From NCBI RefSeq assembly GCF_900659635.1, contig NZ_CAACVB010000020.1:1-60625 (forward strand): a DNA stretch of 60,625 nt, written 5' to 3'. The position numbers were made by a program, and so were the translations under genes. The stretch is from Actinomadura roseirufa (GTDB lineage: Bacteria > Actinomycetota > Actinomycetes > Streptosporangiales > Streptosporangiaceae). This document shows positions 33,255 to 43,550 of this stretch, one piece after another. Positions within the stretch are counted from its first letter, which is position 1. Each line of letters starts with the position of its first letter. The notes under the pieces are model-generated. The model was given only the letters and a program-made list of their open reading frames with translations. It did no database searches and was not told where the DNA came from.

Positions 33255-35891
33255 ATGCCCGAGGCGCTGCCCTTGCAGCCCGGTGACCCGCGGAGACTCG
33301 GCGCGTACGAGATCACGGGCCGGCTCGGCGTGGGCGAGCAGGGCGCCGTGTTCCTCGGCAGGGACGCGGCGGCCCGGGTCGTGGCCGTGAAGTTGCTGCA
33401 CGTGCGAATGAGCGGCGAGCCCGTGGCACGGTCCCGGTTCGCTGGGGCGTTCACACCGGCGCGGAAGGTGTCGGGGTTCTGCACGGCGGCGATTCTGGAC
33501 GCCGATGTGGAGGGTGACCGGGCGTACGTGGTGAGCGAGTGGGTGGACGGTCCGTCCCTGCGGCAGCTCGTGGACGAGGAGGGCGTGCGCGGTGGGGCCG
33601 TCGTGGAGCGCCTGGCGGTTGGCATGGCGGTCGCGCTGGCGGCGGTGCACCGGGCGGGTGCCCTGCACCACGACCTCAAACCCGGCAACGTGCTGCTGGG
33701 CCGTGGCGGACCGCGGATGGGCGATTTCGGTATCGCGCACGCCCTGGAGGCGGTGAACGCGGCGTCCACGGGTGCGCTGGCGGAGGCTCCCGCCTACCGG
33801 GCTCCCGAGCAGCTCAGCGGCCAGGGCATCGGTCCCGCGGCCGACGTGTTCGCGTGGGCGGCGACGCTGTTGTTCGCGGCGACGGGCAAGCCGCCGTTCG
33901 GGGACGACTCGCCGTCGGAGGTCATGCAGCGCATCGTCTACGACGACCCCGACCTGTCGGCCGTCCCCGACTCCCTGCGGGAGGTCATGGCGGACGCGCT
34001 GGCGAAGAATCCGGCCGAGCGTCCGACGGCCAAGGGGCTCTTGGAGCGGCTTCTGGGCCAGGGGGGCGTGCTGGCCGGGCGTATGCCCGCCTCCATGGTG
34101 GAGGAGGGGCGCGCTCTCGTGTCCGGGGCGGTTCAGCCCCGCCCCGTGGAGACGCCACCCCGAGCAGCGGGGACGCCGCCCCAGCCGGTGGAGACGCCAC
34201 CGCAGCCGGTGGAGATGCCGGCCTGGGCAGTGGAAGCGCCACCCCCGGCAGCGGGAGGGTCGCCACAGCCAGGGGAGACGCCACCCCGGGCAGCGGAGAT
34301 GCCGCCCCAGCCAGGGGAGACGCCACCCTGGGCAGCGGGAGCTTCGCCACGGCCGGTGGAGACGCCATGGGCAGTGGAGACGCCACCCCGAGAAGCGCAG
34401 ATGCCGCCCCAGCCGGGAGAGACGCCGGCCTGGGCAGGAGAGGCGCCGCCCCGGGCAGTCGAAGGGTCGCCTCGGCCGGTCGAGACGCCACCGCAGCCGG
34501 GGGAGATGCCGGCCTGGGCAAAGGAGACGCCGGCCTGGGCAGCGGAGATGACGCCCCAGCCGGGAGAGACGCCAGCCTGGGCAGAGGAGGCGTCAGCTCG
34601 GGTGGTGGAGACGCCGTCTTCGACTGCGCCGACCGGGTTCGGGTCGGGTGGCCAGAGTGGTGGTGTGCCGAGCTCCGGCTTCGCTCCTGCGGGTGGTTCC
34701 GTCCTGGAAGGTTCGGACGCTTTGGGGCAGGGGCCTATGGGGCCGCCTTCGGTGAGTTCCGGCTTCGGTGCTTCAGGATCTGCCGGCAATGGCAGCCAGT
34801 GGGGCCCTGCTGCGGGAGGTGGTTCTGGGGCCGGGGGTCCGGGAGCCGGGTTCGCGGGTCCGGGCATGGGGTTCGCCGGTAGCGGTGGCCCTGCGGCCGT
34901 CCCGGAGAGTCAGTTCGGTGGGCCCTGGCCCGTGGCGGACCTGCCGCGCTCCCCCATGGGCGCGCCGCCGCCTGGGCCCGGCCTCGCGCACTCGCCGGGG
35001 AACGCGGAGGCGCTCGGCCAGGGTAGGCCGAAGTCAGCGAAGCCCGCGAAATCCGCGAAGTCAGCGCCGGAGGTGGTCGAGCTCGACCCGACGGCGTTCG
35101 AGTCGACCGCGATGTTCGGCGCGGTCGGGGAGGCGACGACCGCGTTCGACGCGGTGGGGCCCGCCGCCGAGCCGACGGCGACCTTCGACGCGGTCGGCGG
35201 GGCGACGACGACGTTCGACGTGCTGGACGGCGGCCCGCCGCCCGGCGGAATGAACTCCGCGCCGGACGGCGGGGCGACCGCGGTCTTCGGCGCGATCGGC
35301 CCCGGAGAACCCGCCGGACGGCCGTCCCCGGCCCCGCCCCTGATTCCCGGGATGGCGCCGCCGCACGGCGGGGGGCGGCACAAGACGGGCGGACTGCCCT
35401 CGGTCCGGCTGCGCCGTCCGAGCAACCATGTGCTGGGGGTGGCGCTGTCGCTGACGATCGGGGTGGGCGTCGGCATCGCGATCATCGCGCTGGTGCTGTG
35501 GCCGCAGCTCAAGGACGACGGACCGGCGCCCACGGCCGGGAAGGGCCCCGCGCCGTCCGGGAACCGTCCGGTGACGGTGATCCCGCAGTCCTTCGCCGGG
35601 ACGTGGAAGGGGACGGTCGTCAACCGGAACCGGAACGTGTCCTTCCCGATCGAGGTGACCTTCGAGAGCGGCGGCACCACGGCGCAGGCGCTGTACCCGC
35701 GGGAGAAGTGCAACGGCAGGCTGACGCTGAGCAAGGGGACGGAGCGGTCGCTGAACATGGCGCTGGCCGTCCCGCCGCCGTGCACGGACGGGACGGTGCA
35801 GATCACCCGGCAGCAGGACGGGACGCTCCAGTACACGTGGAACAAGCCCGGCACACAGCTCAGCTATGCGGGCCGCCTCAGCCGCAACTGA
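33255..35891 (+). CDS. Transmembrane Ser/Thr protein kinase with repeat-expanded linker
   Basis: An 878-residue Hanks-type kinase. Kinase domain about 17-280: Gly-rich loop GVGEQGAV (25-32), Lys46 in VAVKLL, catalytic loop HHDLKPGN (138-145, Asp140), DFG at 157-159, APEQL in the activation segment. All essential residues are present. The linker has a block of about 22 in-frame 7-residue repeats ([21 protein letters not shown]), about residues 295-455, then a Gly/Ser stretch and five Thr-Phe units ([16 protein letters not shown]). A membrane helix ([19 protein letters not shown], about 726-745) leads to an outer domain of about 115 residues ([18 protein letters not shown]). ATG 33255 follows GGAGG-like sequence. 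Confidence 0.92.
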   Translation: MPEALPLQPGDPRRLGAYEITGRLGVGEQGAVFLGRDAAARVVAVKLLHVRMSGEPVARSRFAGAFTPARKVSGFCTAAILDADVEGDRAYVVSEWVDGPSLRQLVDEEGVRGGAVVERLAVGMAVALAAVHRAGALHHDLKPGNVLLGRGGPRMGDFGIAHALEAVNAASTGALAEAPAYRAPEQLSGQGIGPAADVFAWAATLLFAATGKPPFGDDSPSEVMQRIVYDDPDLSAVPDSLREVMADALAKNPAERPTAKGLLERLLGQGGVLAGRMPASMVEEGRALVSGAVQPRPVETPPRAAGTPPQPVETPPQPVEMPAWAVEAPPPAAGGSPQPGETPPRAAEMPPQPGETPPWAAGASPRPVETPWAVETPPREAQMPPQPGETPAWAGEAPPRAVEGSPRPVETPPQPGEMPAWAKETPAWAAEMTPQPGETPAWAEEASARVVETPSSTAPTGFGSGGQSGGVPSSGFAPAGGSVLEGSDALGQGPMGPPSVSSGFGASGSAGNGSQWGPAAGGGSGAGGPGAGFAGPGMGFAGSGGPAAVPESQFGGPWPVADLPRSPMGAPPPGPGLAHSPGNAEALGQGRPKSAKPAKSAKSAPEVVELDPTAFESTAMFGAVGEATTAFDAVGPAAEPTATFDAVGGATTTFDVLDGGPPPGGMNSAPDGGATAVFGAIGPGEPAGRPSPAPPLIPGMAPPHGGGRHKTGGLPSVRLRRPSNHVLGVALSLTIGVGVGIAIIALVLWPQLKDDGPAPTAGKGPAPSGNRPVTVIPQSFAGTWKGTVVNRNRNVSFPIEVTFESGGTTAQALYPREKCNGRLTLSKGTERSLNMALAVPPPCTDGTVQITRQQDGTLQYTWNKPGTQLSYAGRLSRN

Positions 35892-36069
35892 GTTGTGACA
35901 GGGCAAGATGCCCGCTTTACCAGCCTTTATCTGGACAGATCCGCTAGGGTGCCGTCGGTCGAAGCCTCGACGACCTCGCTCTCGACGACCCCGTGCTCGA
36001 CGGCCCGGCCTCGATGGCCCGGCCTCGACGGGGCCCGCCGAGAGCGCCCCCACGACAGAAGGAGACGTC

Positions 36070-37242
36070 TTGCGGGCTGTCCACCGGAGGCTCTTGCTGG
36101 TCGGTACCGTCGCGGCCTGCGTGGGCGGCGCGGCGACGCTCCCGAGCCTCGCCGCCGACCCGTCCCCCTCACTCGTCCGGGTGACGGCCGCCGCGGGCAC
36201 CCCGCTGCCCGGCCGCTACATCGTCACGCTGAAGCACGGGGCGTCCACCGACTCGACCGCGCGGAAGGTGCGCGCCACGGGCGTCCAGCGCTTCGACGGC
36301 GTCCTCAACGGCTTCGCCGCGCGGCTGGACGGCGGTCAGCTCGGCAGGCTGCGCCGCGACCGTGACGTCGCCGCCATCGAGCAGGACCAGGTCGCCAAGA
36401 TCGCGTCCAAGACCCAGCGCGCCCCGCTGCCCTGGGGCCTCGACCGCATCGACCAGCGCAAGCGCGCGCTGTCGAAGACCTACACCTACAACTCCACCGG
36501 CACCGGAGTGACCGCCTACATCATCGACACCGGCATCGTGGCCGGGCACCCGCAGTTCGGCGGGCGCGCGTCCGTCGCCTGGTGGGCCAGCGGTTTCTCC
36601 AACGGCACCGACTGCAACGGCCACGGTACGCACGTCGCCGGGACCGTCGGTTCCAAGACCTACGGCGTCGCCAAGAACGTCAAGTTGCGGGCGCTGCGCG
36701 TGCTCGGCTGCGACGGCACCGGTGCGGTGTCCGGCCTGGTCGCCGCCGCGAACTGGTTGCGCACCCACGCCGCCAAGCCGGCCGTCGCGAACATCTCCAT
36801 CGGCGCGCCGAAGTCCGCGGCGCTCAACACCGCGGTGACGAACCTGTCCAAGTCGGGCGTGTTCGTGTCCGTGGCGGCGGGCAACGAGAACGTGGACGCC
36901 TGCACGGCCTCCCCGTCCAGCGCCGGATGGGTCATGACGGTCGGCGCGACGACCACCTACGACAACCGCGCGGACTTCTCCAACTGGGGCAAGTGCGTCG
37001 ACATCAACGCCCCCGGTTACGGGATCACCTCCACCTGGAAGAACAACGGCACAAAGACCCTCAACGGGACGTCCATGGCCACGCCGCACGTCAGCGGCGT
37101 CGCCGCGCTCTACCTGAGCACGCACCGCGGCGCGACCTTCCCGCAGGTGCAGAAATGGCTGAACGACAACGCCACCCGCAACGTCCTCGGCCGCCTGCGC
37201 GGCGGCCAGGCCAACAGGCTCCTCTACAAGGGGAACCTGTGA
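36070..37242 (+). CDS. Secreted subtilisin-like serine protease (S8)
   Basis: A 390-residue exported protease. The signal peptide is MRAVHRRLLLVGTVAACVGG. The Inhibitor_I9 prodomain is PGRYIVTLKHGASTDS to IEQDQVAKI. The S8 catalytic domain has Asp in TAYIIDTGI, His in CNGHGTHVAGTVG and Ser in NGTSMATPHVSGVAA, so the triad is complete, with the oxyanion Asn in SVAAGNEN. Two Cys (TDCNGHG and LGCDG; later DACTAS, GKCVD) suggest the disulfides usual in extracellular members. The start is TTG 36070 behind GAAGGAG, which fixes it; longer frames upstream are not needed. Confidence 0.93.
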   Translation: MRAVHRRLLLVGTVAACVGGAATLPSLAADPSPSLVRVTAAAGTPLPGRYIVTLKHGASTDSTARKVRATGVQRFDGVLNGFAARLDGGQLGRLRRDRDVAAIEQDQVAKIASKTQRAPLPWGLDRIDQRKRALSKTYTYNSTGTGVTAYIIDTGIVAGHPQFGGRASVAWWASGFSNGTDCNGHGTHVAGTVGSKTYGVAKNVKLRALRVLGCDGTGAVSGLVAAANWLRTHAAKPAVANISIGAPKSAALNTAVTNLSKSGVFVSVAAGNENVDACTASPSSAGWVMTVGATTTYDNRADFSNWGKCVDINAPGYGITSTWKNNGTKTLNGTSMATPHVSGVAALYLSTHRGATFPQVQKWLNDNATRNVLGRLRGGQANRLLYKGNL

Positions 37243-37260
37243 GTCCCGTCACGTAGGATG

Positions 37261-37322
37261 GCCCGGCTCCCAGCAAGGGGGCCGGGCTTGCCGGCTTCGA
37301 GCCGTCCCCGGCTGCGCCGGGG
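37261..37322 (+). terminator. Tandem hairpin terminators after the protease gene
   Basis: The first stem pairs GCCCGGCTCCC (37261-37271) with GGGGGCCGGGC (37277-37287). The second, CCCCGGC (37306-37312) and GCCGGGG (37316-37322), has a TGC loop and is followed by TCTAATCTT, the more convincing terminator. Confidence 0.7.
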
Positions 37323-37578
37323 TCTAATCTTGGCCAGGCAACGGACGGATCAACCCAGTTCATCATCGTCCGGCGGCACGAGCCCGGGATCCGTCCCGGA
37401 CGAGCCGGCCGGACGGGCCGAATCCCGCGGCGCGAGCCCGGGGACCGGGGACCCACTCTCCAGGCGGTCGGCGACCGCCTGGACGGGGTGAATTCGCGGG
37501 CCGCACGGCACGCGATAGGGCTCGCTCCAGCCCGAACCCGTCAGCTAACCCGGCAGGCCGATGAGGAGAGGAGAGCAC

Positions 37579-38625
37579 GTGGAGACCCCCACCTCCACTG
37601 TTCGGCGCGGTGGACTGCGCCACGGTCGACGGCGCGGCCGACGGCGCGCCGCCGTGGCCCTCGTGGTCCTCGCCGCCTCCGTGCCGCTGACCGGCGGGGC
37701 CGTCCCGCCGGCGTCGGCCGACCCGTCCGCATCCGTGCTGACAAGATCCGTGCTGACAAGATCCGTGCTGACAAGCGCCGCGCTGGCGGCCGCCCTGCCG
37801 GCTGACCCGGGCGGCAACGGCAAGTTCGGCAAGCTCAACGCGCAGATCGAGCGGCTCGACAAGGCCTACGGCGGCGACCTCGCGAAGCTGAAGGACGCCC
37901 AGTTCGCGGCCAAGACCGCGCTGGACAAGTCCAAGGTGCTGCAAAGCGACCTCGACGGCGCCCGCGACCTCGTCGCGCGCATGGCCGCGAGCCAGTACAT
38001 GACGGGCGGGCAGGACCCGACCATCGCCGTCCTCTCCGCGGACAGTCCGTCCGACCTGCTGAGCAACGCCACGCTGATCAGCCATGTCGCGCAGAACAAG
38101 GCGGCGAGGGTCGAGCAGATCAAGACATTGGTCGACCAGCAGTCCCAGGCCCGCAAGCAGGCCCAGGAGAAGATCGCGGAACTGCAGAAGGAGATCAAGG
38201 ATCTGCTCTCGCAGAAGACCCGCATCCGCAACCTGGTGAAGAAGTACAAACCGGAGTCGCCGAGCGTCGGCATGGGCGGCGTGACGCCCCGGATGCTCAA
38301 GGTGAAGAACACCATCGACACGGAGATGGGCCCGTTCCCCACGATCGGCTGCGTCCGCACCGGCGGCGACCCGCAGGACCACGCCACCGGCCGGGCCTGC
38401 GACTTCATGGTGACGACGGGCGGCGTGATGGCCAGCGGCGGCGCCCAGGCCCTCGGCGACCGGACGGCCGCGTACGCGATCGCGCACGCGAGCGCGCTCG
38501 GCATCAAGTACATCATCTGGCGGCAGCGCATCTACGACCTGCGCAGCCCCGGCTGGCGCGGCATGGAGAACCGTGGCGGCGTGACCGCGAACCACTACGA
38601 CCACGTCCACATCTCGGTCTTCTAA
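37579..38625 (+). CDS. Secreted coiled-coil protein with C-terminal cell-wall hydrolase-like domain
   Basis: A 348-residue exported protein. An Arg-rich n-region and the core AAVALVVLAASVPLTGG form the signal peptide. About residues 75-210 are a long coiled coil (KFGKLNAQIERLDKAYGGDL, ARVEQIKTLVDQQSQARKQA, EKIAELQKEIKDLLSQKTRI) of the RipA/NlpC-P60 partner type. The C-terminal 110 residues (MLKVKNTIDTEMGPFPTIG, DHATGRACDFMVTTGG, GIKYIIWRQRIYD, HYDHVHISVF) match the ARB_07466-like domain, with His/Asp positions resembling M15 peptidases. A 15-bp repeat gives SVLTR twice plus SVLTS near residue 55. GTG 37579 follows GAGGAGAGGAG. Confidence 0.85.
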   Translation: METPTSTVRRGGLRHGRRRGRRRAAVALVVLAASVPLTGGAVPPASADPSASVLTRSVLTRSVLTSAALAAALPADPGGNGKFGKLNAQIERLDKAYGGDLAKLKDAQFAAKTALDKSKVLQSDLDGARDLVARMAASQYMTGGQDPTIAVLSADSPSDLLSNATLISHVAQNKAARVEQIKTLVDQQSQARKQAQEKIAELQKEIKDLLSQKTRIRNLVKKYKPESPSVGMGGVTPRMLKVKNTIDTEMGPFPTIGCVRTGGDPQDHATGRACDFMVTTGGVMASGGAQALGDRTAAYAIAHASALGIKYIIWRQRIYDLRSPGWRGMENRGGVTANHYDHVHISVF

Positions 38626-38675
38626 ATGGCGCTCTTCTAGATAGCGGCTCTAGTCGCGTGGTTCAGAAACGCTAT

Positions 38676-38704
38676 GGCGCCCCCTGGAAGCTCCAGGGGG
38701 CGCC
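38676..38704. terminator. Bidirectional terminator between convergent genes
   Basis: GGCGCCCCCTGGA (38676-38688) and TCCAGGGGGCGCC (38692-38704) form a perfect 13-bp stem with an AGC loop between the secreted-protein gene and purL. On the minus strand the stem is followed by ATAGCGTTTCTG. Confidence 0.8.
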
Positions 38705-38722
38705 GGTGCGTCTTCGCCAGGG

Positions 38723-41700
38723 TCAGCCCGCGTAGCTCGGCAGCGTCCGCTCGTGGGACTCGCGGAGCTCGGCCAGCGGGATCGAGAACAGCTCCTGCTG
38801 CTCGGAGGCGGACGACACGGTCAGCGCGTCACCGCCGGCGACGCCGAGCTGGGCCACGGGGACGCCCGCGGCCTCGCACATCGCCGCGAGGCGCGCCTCG
38901 GCGCCGGGCGTGACCGCCACCATCGCGCGAGCGACGGACTCGCTGAACAGCGACACGAACGGGTCGCCGGTCAGCGTGACCCGGGCACCGAGCCCGCCGC
39001 GCAGGCACGCCTCGACCAGCGCCTGGGACAGGCCGCCGTCCGACAGGTCGTGCACGGCGGAGACCAGGCCGTCCCGGACGGCGGCGACCAGCACGCCCGC
39101 CAGCGCCGCCTCGGCGGCCAGGTCGACCAGCGGCGGCAGGCCGCCCAGGTGCCCGTAGACGACGTGCGCCCATTCCGAGCCGCCGAACTCCTCGCGCGTC
39201 TCGCCGAGCAGCGCGAGCGTCGCGCCGTCGGAGGTGAGCGACATGTTCACCCGGCGGCGGACGTCGTCGTGGACGCCGAGCACGCCGATGACCGGCGTCG
39301 GGTTGATCGGCGTGGTGCCCGTCTGGTTGTAGAAGGACACGTTGCCGCCCGTGACCGGCACGCCGAGGTACTGGCAGGCGTCCGCCAGGCCCTCGACCGC
39401 GCGGGCGAACTGCCACATGACGCCCGGGTCCTCCGGGGAACCGAAGTTGAGGCAGTTGGTGACCGCGAGCGGCCGGGCGCCGGTGGCGGCGACGTTACGG
39501 TACGCCTCCGACAGCGCGAGCTGCGCGCCCGCGTACGGGTCGAGACGCGCGTAGCGTCCGTTGCCGTCCAGCGACAGCGCGATGCCGAGGCCCGACTCGT
39601 CGTCGATCCGGACGACGCCCGCGTTCTCCGGCATGGCCAGCACCGTGTTGCCGAGGACGTACCGGTCGTACTGCGAGGTCACCCACGTCTTGCTCGCCAG
39701 GTTCGGGGAACCGGCCAGCCACAGGACGGTGCGGCGCAGCTCGTCCCCGTTGGACGGGCGCGTCAGCCGCCCCGGCGTGTCGGCCTGCAGCGCGCCCAGG
39801 TCGTGCGGGGGCGCGTACGGGCGCCGGTACACCGGCCCCTCGTCGGCGGCGGTGACCGGCGGGATGTCGACGATCGTCTCGCCCCGCCACGTCATGACCA
39901 GCCGGCCGGTGTCGGTGACGGTGCCGATGACGGTCGCGGGGATCTCCCAGCGGCCGCAGATCTCCATGAAGCGGTCGACCTTGTCGGGGGTGACGACCGC
40001 CATCATGCGCTCCTGCGACTCGCTCATGAGGATCTCCTCGGGGAGGAGCGTCGCGTCGCGCAGCGGGACCGTGTCGAGGTCGACGTGCATGCCGCCGGTG
40101 CCGGCGGCGGCCAGCTCCGTCGTCGCGCACGACACCCCGGCCGCGCCGAGGTCCTGGATGCCGACCACGAGGTCCTCGCGGAACAGCTCCAGGCAGCACT
40201 CGATGAGCAGCTTCTCCATGAACGGGTCGCCGACCTGGACGCTCGGCCGCTTCTGGTGCGACTCCTCGTCGAATGTCGCCGACGCCAGGACGGACGCGCC
40301 GCCGATGCCGTCCGGGCCCGTCCGGGCACCGAACAGGATCACCTGGTTGCCGGGGCCGGGCGCCACCGCGCGCTTGATGTCCTCGTGCTTCATCACGCCC
40401 ACGCACAGCGCGTTGACGAGCGGGTTCTGCGCGTAGCAGGCGTCGAAGACCGTCTCGCCGCCGATGTTGGGCAGGCCGAGGGAGTTGCCGTAGCCGCCGA
40501 CTCCGGCGACCACGCCGGGCAGCACGCGCTGGGTGTCGGGGGCGTCCGCCGGGCCGAAGCGCAGCGAGTCCATCACCGCGACCGGCCGGGCACCCATCGA
40601 CATGATGTCGCGGACGATGCCGCCGACACCGGTCGCGGCGCCCTGATAAGGCTCGACATAGGACGGGTGGTTATGCGACTCCACCTTGAAGGTGACCGCC
40701 CACCCCTGGCCGACGTCCACCACACCGGCGTTCTCACCCATGCCGACTAGAAGCGCATCGGTTTTCGGGGCCTTGTCGCCGAATTGGCGCAGGTGCACCT
40801 TGGAGCTCTTGTAGGAGCAGTGTTCGCTCCACATCACCGAGTAAATGGCCAGCTCGGCGGACGTGGGACGGCGCCCGAGGATGCTGCGGACCCGCTGGTA
40901 CTCCTCATCGTTCATGCCCAGCTCGGCGTACGGCTGCGGCCGCTCCGGCGTGGCCGCGGCGATCGCGACGGTGTCGGTGCCGAGCTCGGCGGCGGGGAGG
41001 GCGGGGCGTCCGGCCGCCCCGGGGGCGACCGGCTGCGGGCCGGTGCCGGGGCCGTCGATCATGCGCTGCGGGCCGGTGCCCGCCGCGTCCACCGCCGGCT
41101 GGGGACCGGTGCCCGGTCCGCCGACCGCGGGCTGCGGGCCGGTACCCGAGCCGACTGCGGGCTGCGGGCCTGTGCCCGTCCCGACCGCGGGCTGCGGGCC
41201 CGTCCCAGAACCGCCGGCGGGACCACCGGCAGAGCCGAGCACAGGGCTGGTGGCAGGGCCGGTGACAGGGCCGGTGACAGGGCCGGTGACGGTCGGCAGG
41301 GGGCCGGTGCCGCTGACGGTGGGCAGGGGACCGGTGCCCGTCCCGACCGTGGGAAGGGGGCCGGTAGCAGGGCGGTCACTGTCGAGGGGGTGCTGCGGCG
41401 CCGGTACGACGGCGGGCAGCGGACCCGTCCCGAACGTGGGCTGGGGGCCCGACCCGGGACCGGCGGAAAGCGGCGGAACCGGACTCGGGCTGACCGCGGG
41501 AAGGGGGCCCGTGCCGTACCCGACGGCGGGCAGCGGGCCGGTTCCCAGCGCGGGCTGGGGGCCGGTGTTCGTCCCGACGGCGGGCTGCGGGCCCGTCCCC
41601 GGGCCGACGGAGGGCCGCGGAGCGCCGGGGGGCTGCGGCACCGGGGAGATCGCGGGCAGCGGGCCGGTCTGGTAGCCGGGGGCGCGCTGCGGACCGGTGC

Positions 41701-42061
41701 CGTTCTCGGGCGCGACGGGAAGCGCGGGCGCGCCCGGCTCGGACGGCGCATCCGACCGCTCCTCGGCCAGTGCGCGCGCGAACTCCGGCGCCGCGACCGC
41801 GGACGGCACGCCGCCGAGCGGCACGCCCGCGGGGTCGCCTGCGCCGGACTGGACGCCGGACTGGACGGGGGACTGGGCGGCGTCGCCCTCCTCCAGCATG
41901 GCCTCGAAGGCCTGCGTCACCGCCGGGTCGACGGGCTGGAGCTCGGGGTCGTCGGCGTCGGACTTGAGCTCGCCGAGCCACTCCAGCGAGGGCTCGTCCG
42001 AGGTGTCGCGGGCGCCCCGGCCGTCCGGCCGTCCGGACGCGTTGGGCCGTTGCTCGCTCAT
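38723..42061 (-). CDS. purL: FGAM synthase large subunit PurL with a 360-residue repetitive N-terminal extension
   Basis: ATP-dependent amidation of FGAR to FGAM together with PurQ and PurS. The last 750 residues are a normal Pur[60 protein letters not shown] with the active-site His, [52 protein letters not shown]. In front of it are about 360 residues absent from standard PurL. Residues 20-62 are acidic and helical ([19 protein letters not shown]). Residues 120-345 are about 20 copies of a [16 protein letters not shown] unit. ATG 42061 overlaps the purQ stop by four bases (ATGA), and the extension is open and in frame throughout, so it should be translated. Confidence 0.95.
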   Translation of the reverse strand: MSEQRPNASGRPDGRGARDTSDEPSLEWLGELKSDADDPELQPVDPAVTQAFEAMLEEGDAAQSPVQSGVQSGAGDPAGVPLGGVPSAVAAPEFARALAEERSDAPSEPGAPALPVAPENGTGPQRAPGYQTGPLPAISPVPQPPGAPRPSVGPGTGPQPAVGTNTGPQPALGTGPLPAVGYGTGPLPAVSPSPVPPLSAGPGSGPQPTFGTGPLPAVVPAPQHPLDSDRPATGPLPTVGTGTGPLPTVSGTGPLPTVTGPVTGPVTGPATSPVLGSAGGPAGGSGTGPQPAVGTGTGPQPAVGSGTGPQPAVGGPGTGPQPAVDAAGTGPQRMIDGPGTGPQPVAPGAAGRPALPAAELGTDTVAIAAATPERPQPYAELGMNDEEYQRVRSILGRRPTSAELAIYSVMWSEHCSYKSSKVHLRQFGDKAPKTDALLVGMGENAGVVDVGQGWAVTFKVESHNHPSYVEPYQGAATGVGGIVRDIMSMGARPVAVMDSLRFGPADAPDTQRVLPGVVAGVGGYGNSLGLPNIGGETVFDACYAQNPLVNALCVGVMKHEDIKRAVAPGPGNQVILFGARTGPDGIGGASVLASATFDEESHQKRPSVQVGDPFMEKLLIECCLELFREDLVVGIQDLGAAGVSCATTELAAAGTGGMHVDLDTVPLRDATLLPEEILMSESQERMMAVVTPDKVDRFMEICGRWEIPATVIGTVTDTGRLVMTWRGETIVDIPPVTAADEGPVYRRPYAPPHDLGALQADTPGRLTRPSNGDELRRTVLWLAGSPNLASKTWVTSQYDRYVLGNTVLAMPENAGVVRIDDESGLGIALSLDGNGRYARLDPYAGAQLALSEAYRNVAATGARPLAVTNCLNFGSPEDPGVMWQFARAVEGLADACQYLGVPVTGGNVSFYNQTGTTPINPTPVIGVLGVHDDVRRRVNMSLTSDGATLALLGETREEFGGSEWAHVVYGHLGGLPPLVDLAAEAALAGVLVAAVRDGLVSAVHDLSDGGLSQALVEACLRGGLGARVTLTGDPFVSLFSESVARAMVAVTPGAEARLAAMCEAAGVPVAQLGVAGGDALTVSSASEQQELFSIPLAELRESHERTLPSYAG

Positions 42062-42738
42062 GCGTTGACCAGTCTCTTGACGATCGAGGTGAAGAAGCCG
42101 AGCCCGTCGGTGGACGGGCCGGTCAGGGACTCCACGGCATGCTCGGGGTGGGGCATGAGCCCGACCACGTTGCCGGCCTCGTTGCAGATCCCGGCGATGT
42201 CGTCGAGGGAGCCGTTGGGGTTCAGGTCGAGGTAGCGCGCGACGATCCGGCCCGAGGCGGCCAGTTCGAGCAGCGTCTCCCGGTCGGCGACGTAGCGGCC
42301 GTCGACGTTCTTGATCGGGATGACGATCTCCTGCCCCTCCCGGTACTCGGCCGTCCAGGCGGTGCCGGTGTTCTCGACGCGCAGCCGCTGGTCGCGGCAG
42401 ACGAAGTGCAGGCCCGCGTTGGGCAGCAGCGCGCCCGGCAGCAGGTGCGACTCGCACAGCACCTGGAAGCCGTTGCAGATGCCGAGGACGGGCAGGCCCG
42501 CCTTGGCGGCGGCCACCAGCTCGACCATCAGCGGCGCGAACCGGGCGATCGCCCCGGCGCGCAGGTAGTCCCCGTAGGAGAAACCGCCCGGCAGCACGAC
42601 CGCGTCGACCCCTTGCAGGTCATGGTCGGCGTGCCAGAGGGCGACCGGCTCCGCGCCGGCCAGCCGCACGGCCCGTGCGGCGTCTCTGTCGTCCAGGGAA
42701 CCTGGGAAGGTGATGACCCCAACCCGGGCAGCGTCCAT
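42058..42738 (-). CDS. purQ: FGAM synthase glutaminase subunit
   Basis: Glutamine amidotransferase that supplies ammonia to PurL. The 226-residue protein has the class I triad: Cys in [11 protein letters not shown], and His and Glu in [11 protein letters not shown]. It begins [20 protein letters not shown] and ends [25 protein letters not shown] is the oxyanion-strand signature. ATG 42738 follows AGGAACAG. The 4-bp overlap with purL implies coupled translation. Confidence 0.97.
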   Translation of the reverse strand: MDAARVGVITFPGSLDDRDAARAVRLAGAEPVALWHADHDLQGVDAVVLPGGFSYGDYLRAGAIARFAPLMVELVAAAKAGLPVLGICNGFQVLCESHLLPGALLPNAGLHFVCRDQRLRVENTGTAWTAEYREGQEIVIPIKNVDGRYVADRETLLELAASGRIVARYLDLNPNGSLDDIAGICNEAGNVVGLMPHPEHAVESLTGPSTDGLGFFTSIVKRLVNA

Positions 42739-42836
42739 CTGTTCTGTTCCTCCGAAATGAGGTGCGGCCGGGACGGGCGGGTCTCATCCGCCGATCACCC
42801 CGCTACGCGTCGCAATCCCCCCGCGCGCGTACCAAT

Positions 42837-43283
42837 CTACCCGGCGCTGTGCATGAGCCTGCGCTCGAGGCGCCGTACCAGCGCCTCGTCACGCCAGGTC
42901 AGCCGCTTCCGCAGGTGAACGACGGTGCCCCGGCCGGGCGTGGAGTCGATGTCGAGATCGTCCACCAGCGCCCGCATGATCTTAATGCCGCGCCCGGACT
43001 CGCTCAAAACCCCCCGGTCGGCGGGAGCCGGGCGCGAGCCGCGGCCCCAGTCGGTGATCTTGAGGGTGCAGGCGTCCTCGTCCACCTCGCCGACGACCTC
43101 GTAGTCGCCCGACGAGCGCGCGTGCAGGACGACGTTCGTGCACGCCTCCGACGCCGCCACGACGAGATCGGCGACGCAGTCCTCGGCGGCCCCGAGACCC
43201 CGCAGGGCGTCCCCCACCACCCGCCGGATCACCGGGATGCTCAGTGCGTCGCGCGGCAAAGCGAGCGAGAACCGCATGTCCAC
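42837..43283 (-). CDS. RsbW/SpoIIAB-like ATP-binding (anti-sigma) protein
   Basis: A 148-residue GHKL ATPase-fold protein of the HATPase_c_2 class. The N box is DLVVAASEACTNVVLHA, the D/G1 box is LKITDWGRGSRP, and the G2 region is GRGIKIMRALVDDLDI with TPGRGTVVHLRK. Relatives are serine kinases that sequester sigma factors or phosphorylate anti-anti-sigma factors. No partner anti-anti-sigma or sigma gene is adjacent. It lies within the purS-purQ-purL run on the same strand, 98 bp before purQ. GTG 43283 or ATG 43277 may be the start; GAGGT lies upstream. Confidence 0.88.
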   Translation of the reverse strand: MDMRFSLALPRDALSIPVIRRVVGDALRGLGAAEDCVADLVVAASEACTNVVLHARSSGDYEVVGEVDEDACTLKITDWGRGSRPAPADRGVLSESGRGIKIMRALVDDLDIDSTPGRGTVVHLRKRLTWRDEALVRRLERRLMHSAG

Positions 43284-43550
43284 CCGGCACCTCGTGTCAT
43301 GCCCCGGGCTTCCTGGTCAAGCCCCCGGTCCCGGAGCGTGCTCGACGACTCGACGCAGCTAAGGCTTCCCCGGCGGAATCTTCCGTAACCGCTACAGTGC
43401 CGGGTCTTTGAGTGAAATCTCGTCGGCACCGGCAGGGGACCTGGAACGCGTGGAACGCACCACCACCATGCGACTACCGCGCAATTTCATCCCAATTCCG
43501 GCCGGAGGCATCTCACACGATAAACCGGTCCAGGTCGGGAGCTATACCGG

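Noticed and set aside
38753..40750. A 665-residue plus-strand open frame opposite purL.
   Set aside because: It is antisense to the conserved PurL core and has the His/Arg/Asp-rich composition typical of such shadows.
40784..42235. A plus-strand open frame opposite the purL extension, considered as evidence that the extension is non-coding.
   Set aside because: The purL frame keeps a clean GTGPQPAV repeat, joins the core without a stop and starts at an ATGA overlap with purQ; the opposite frame has no start signal or domain.
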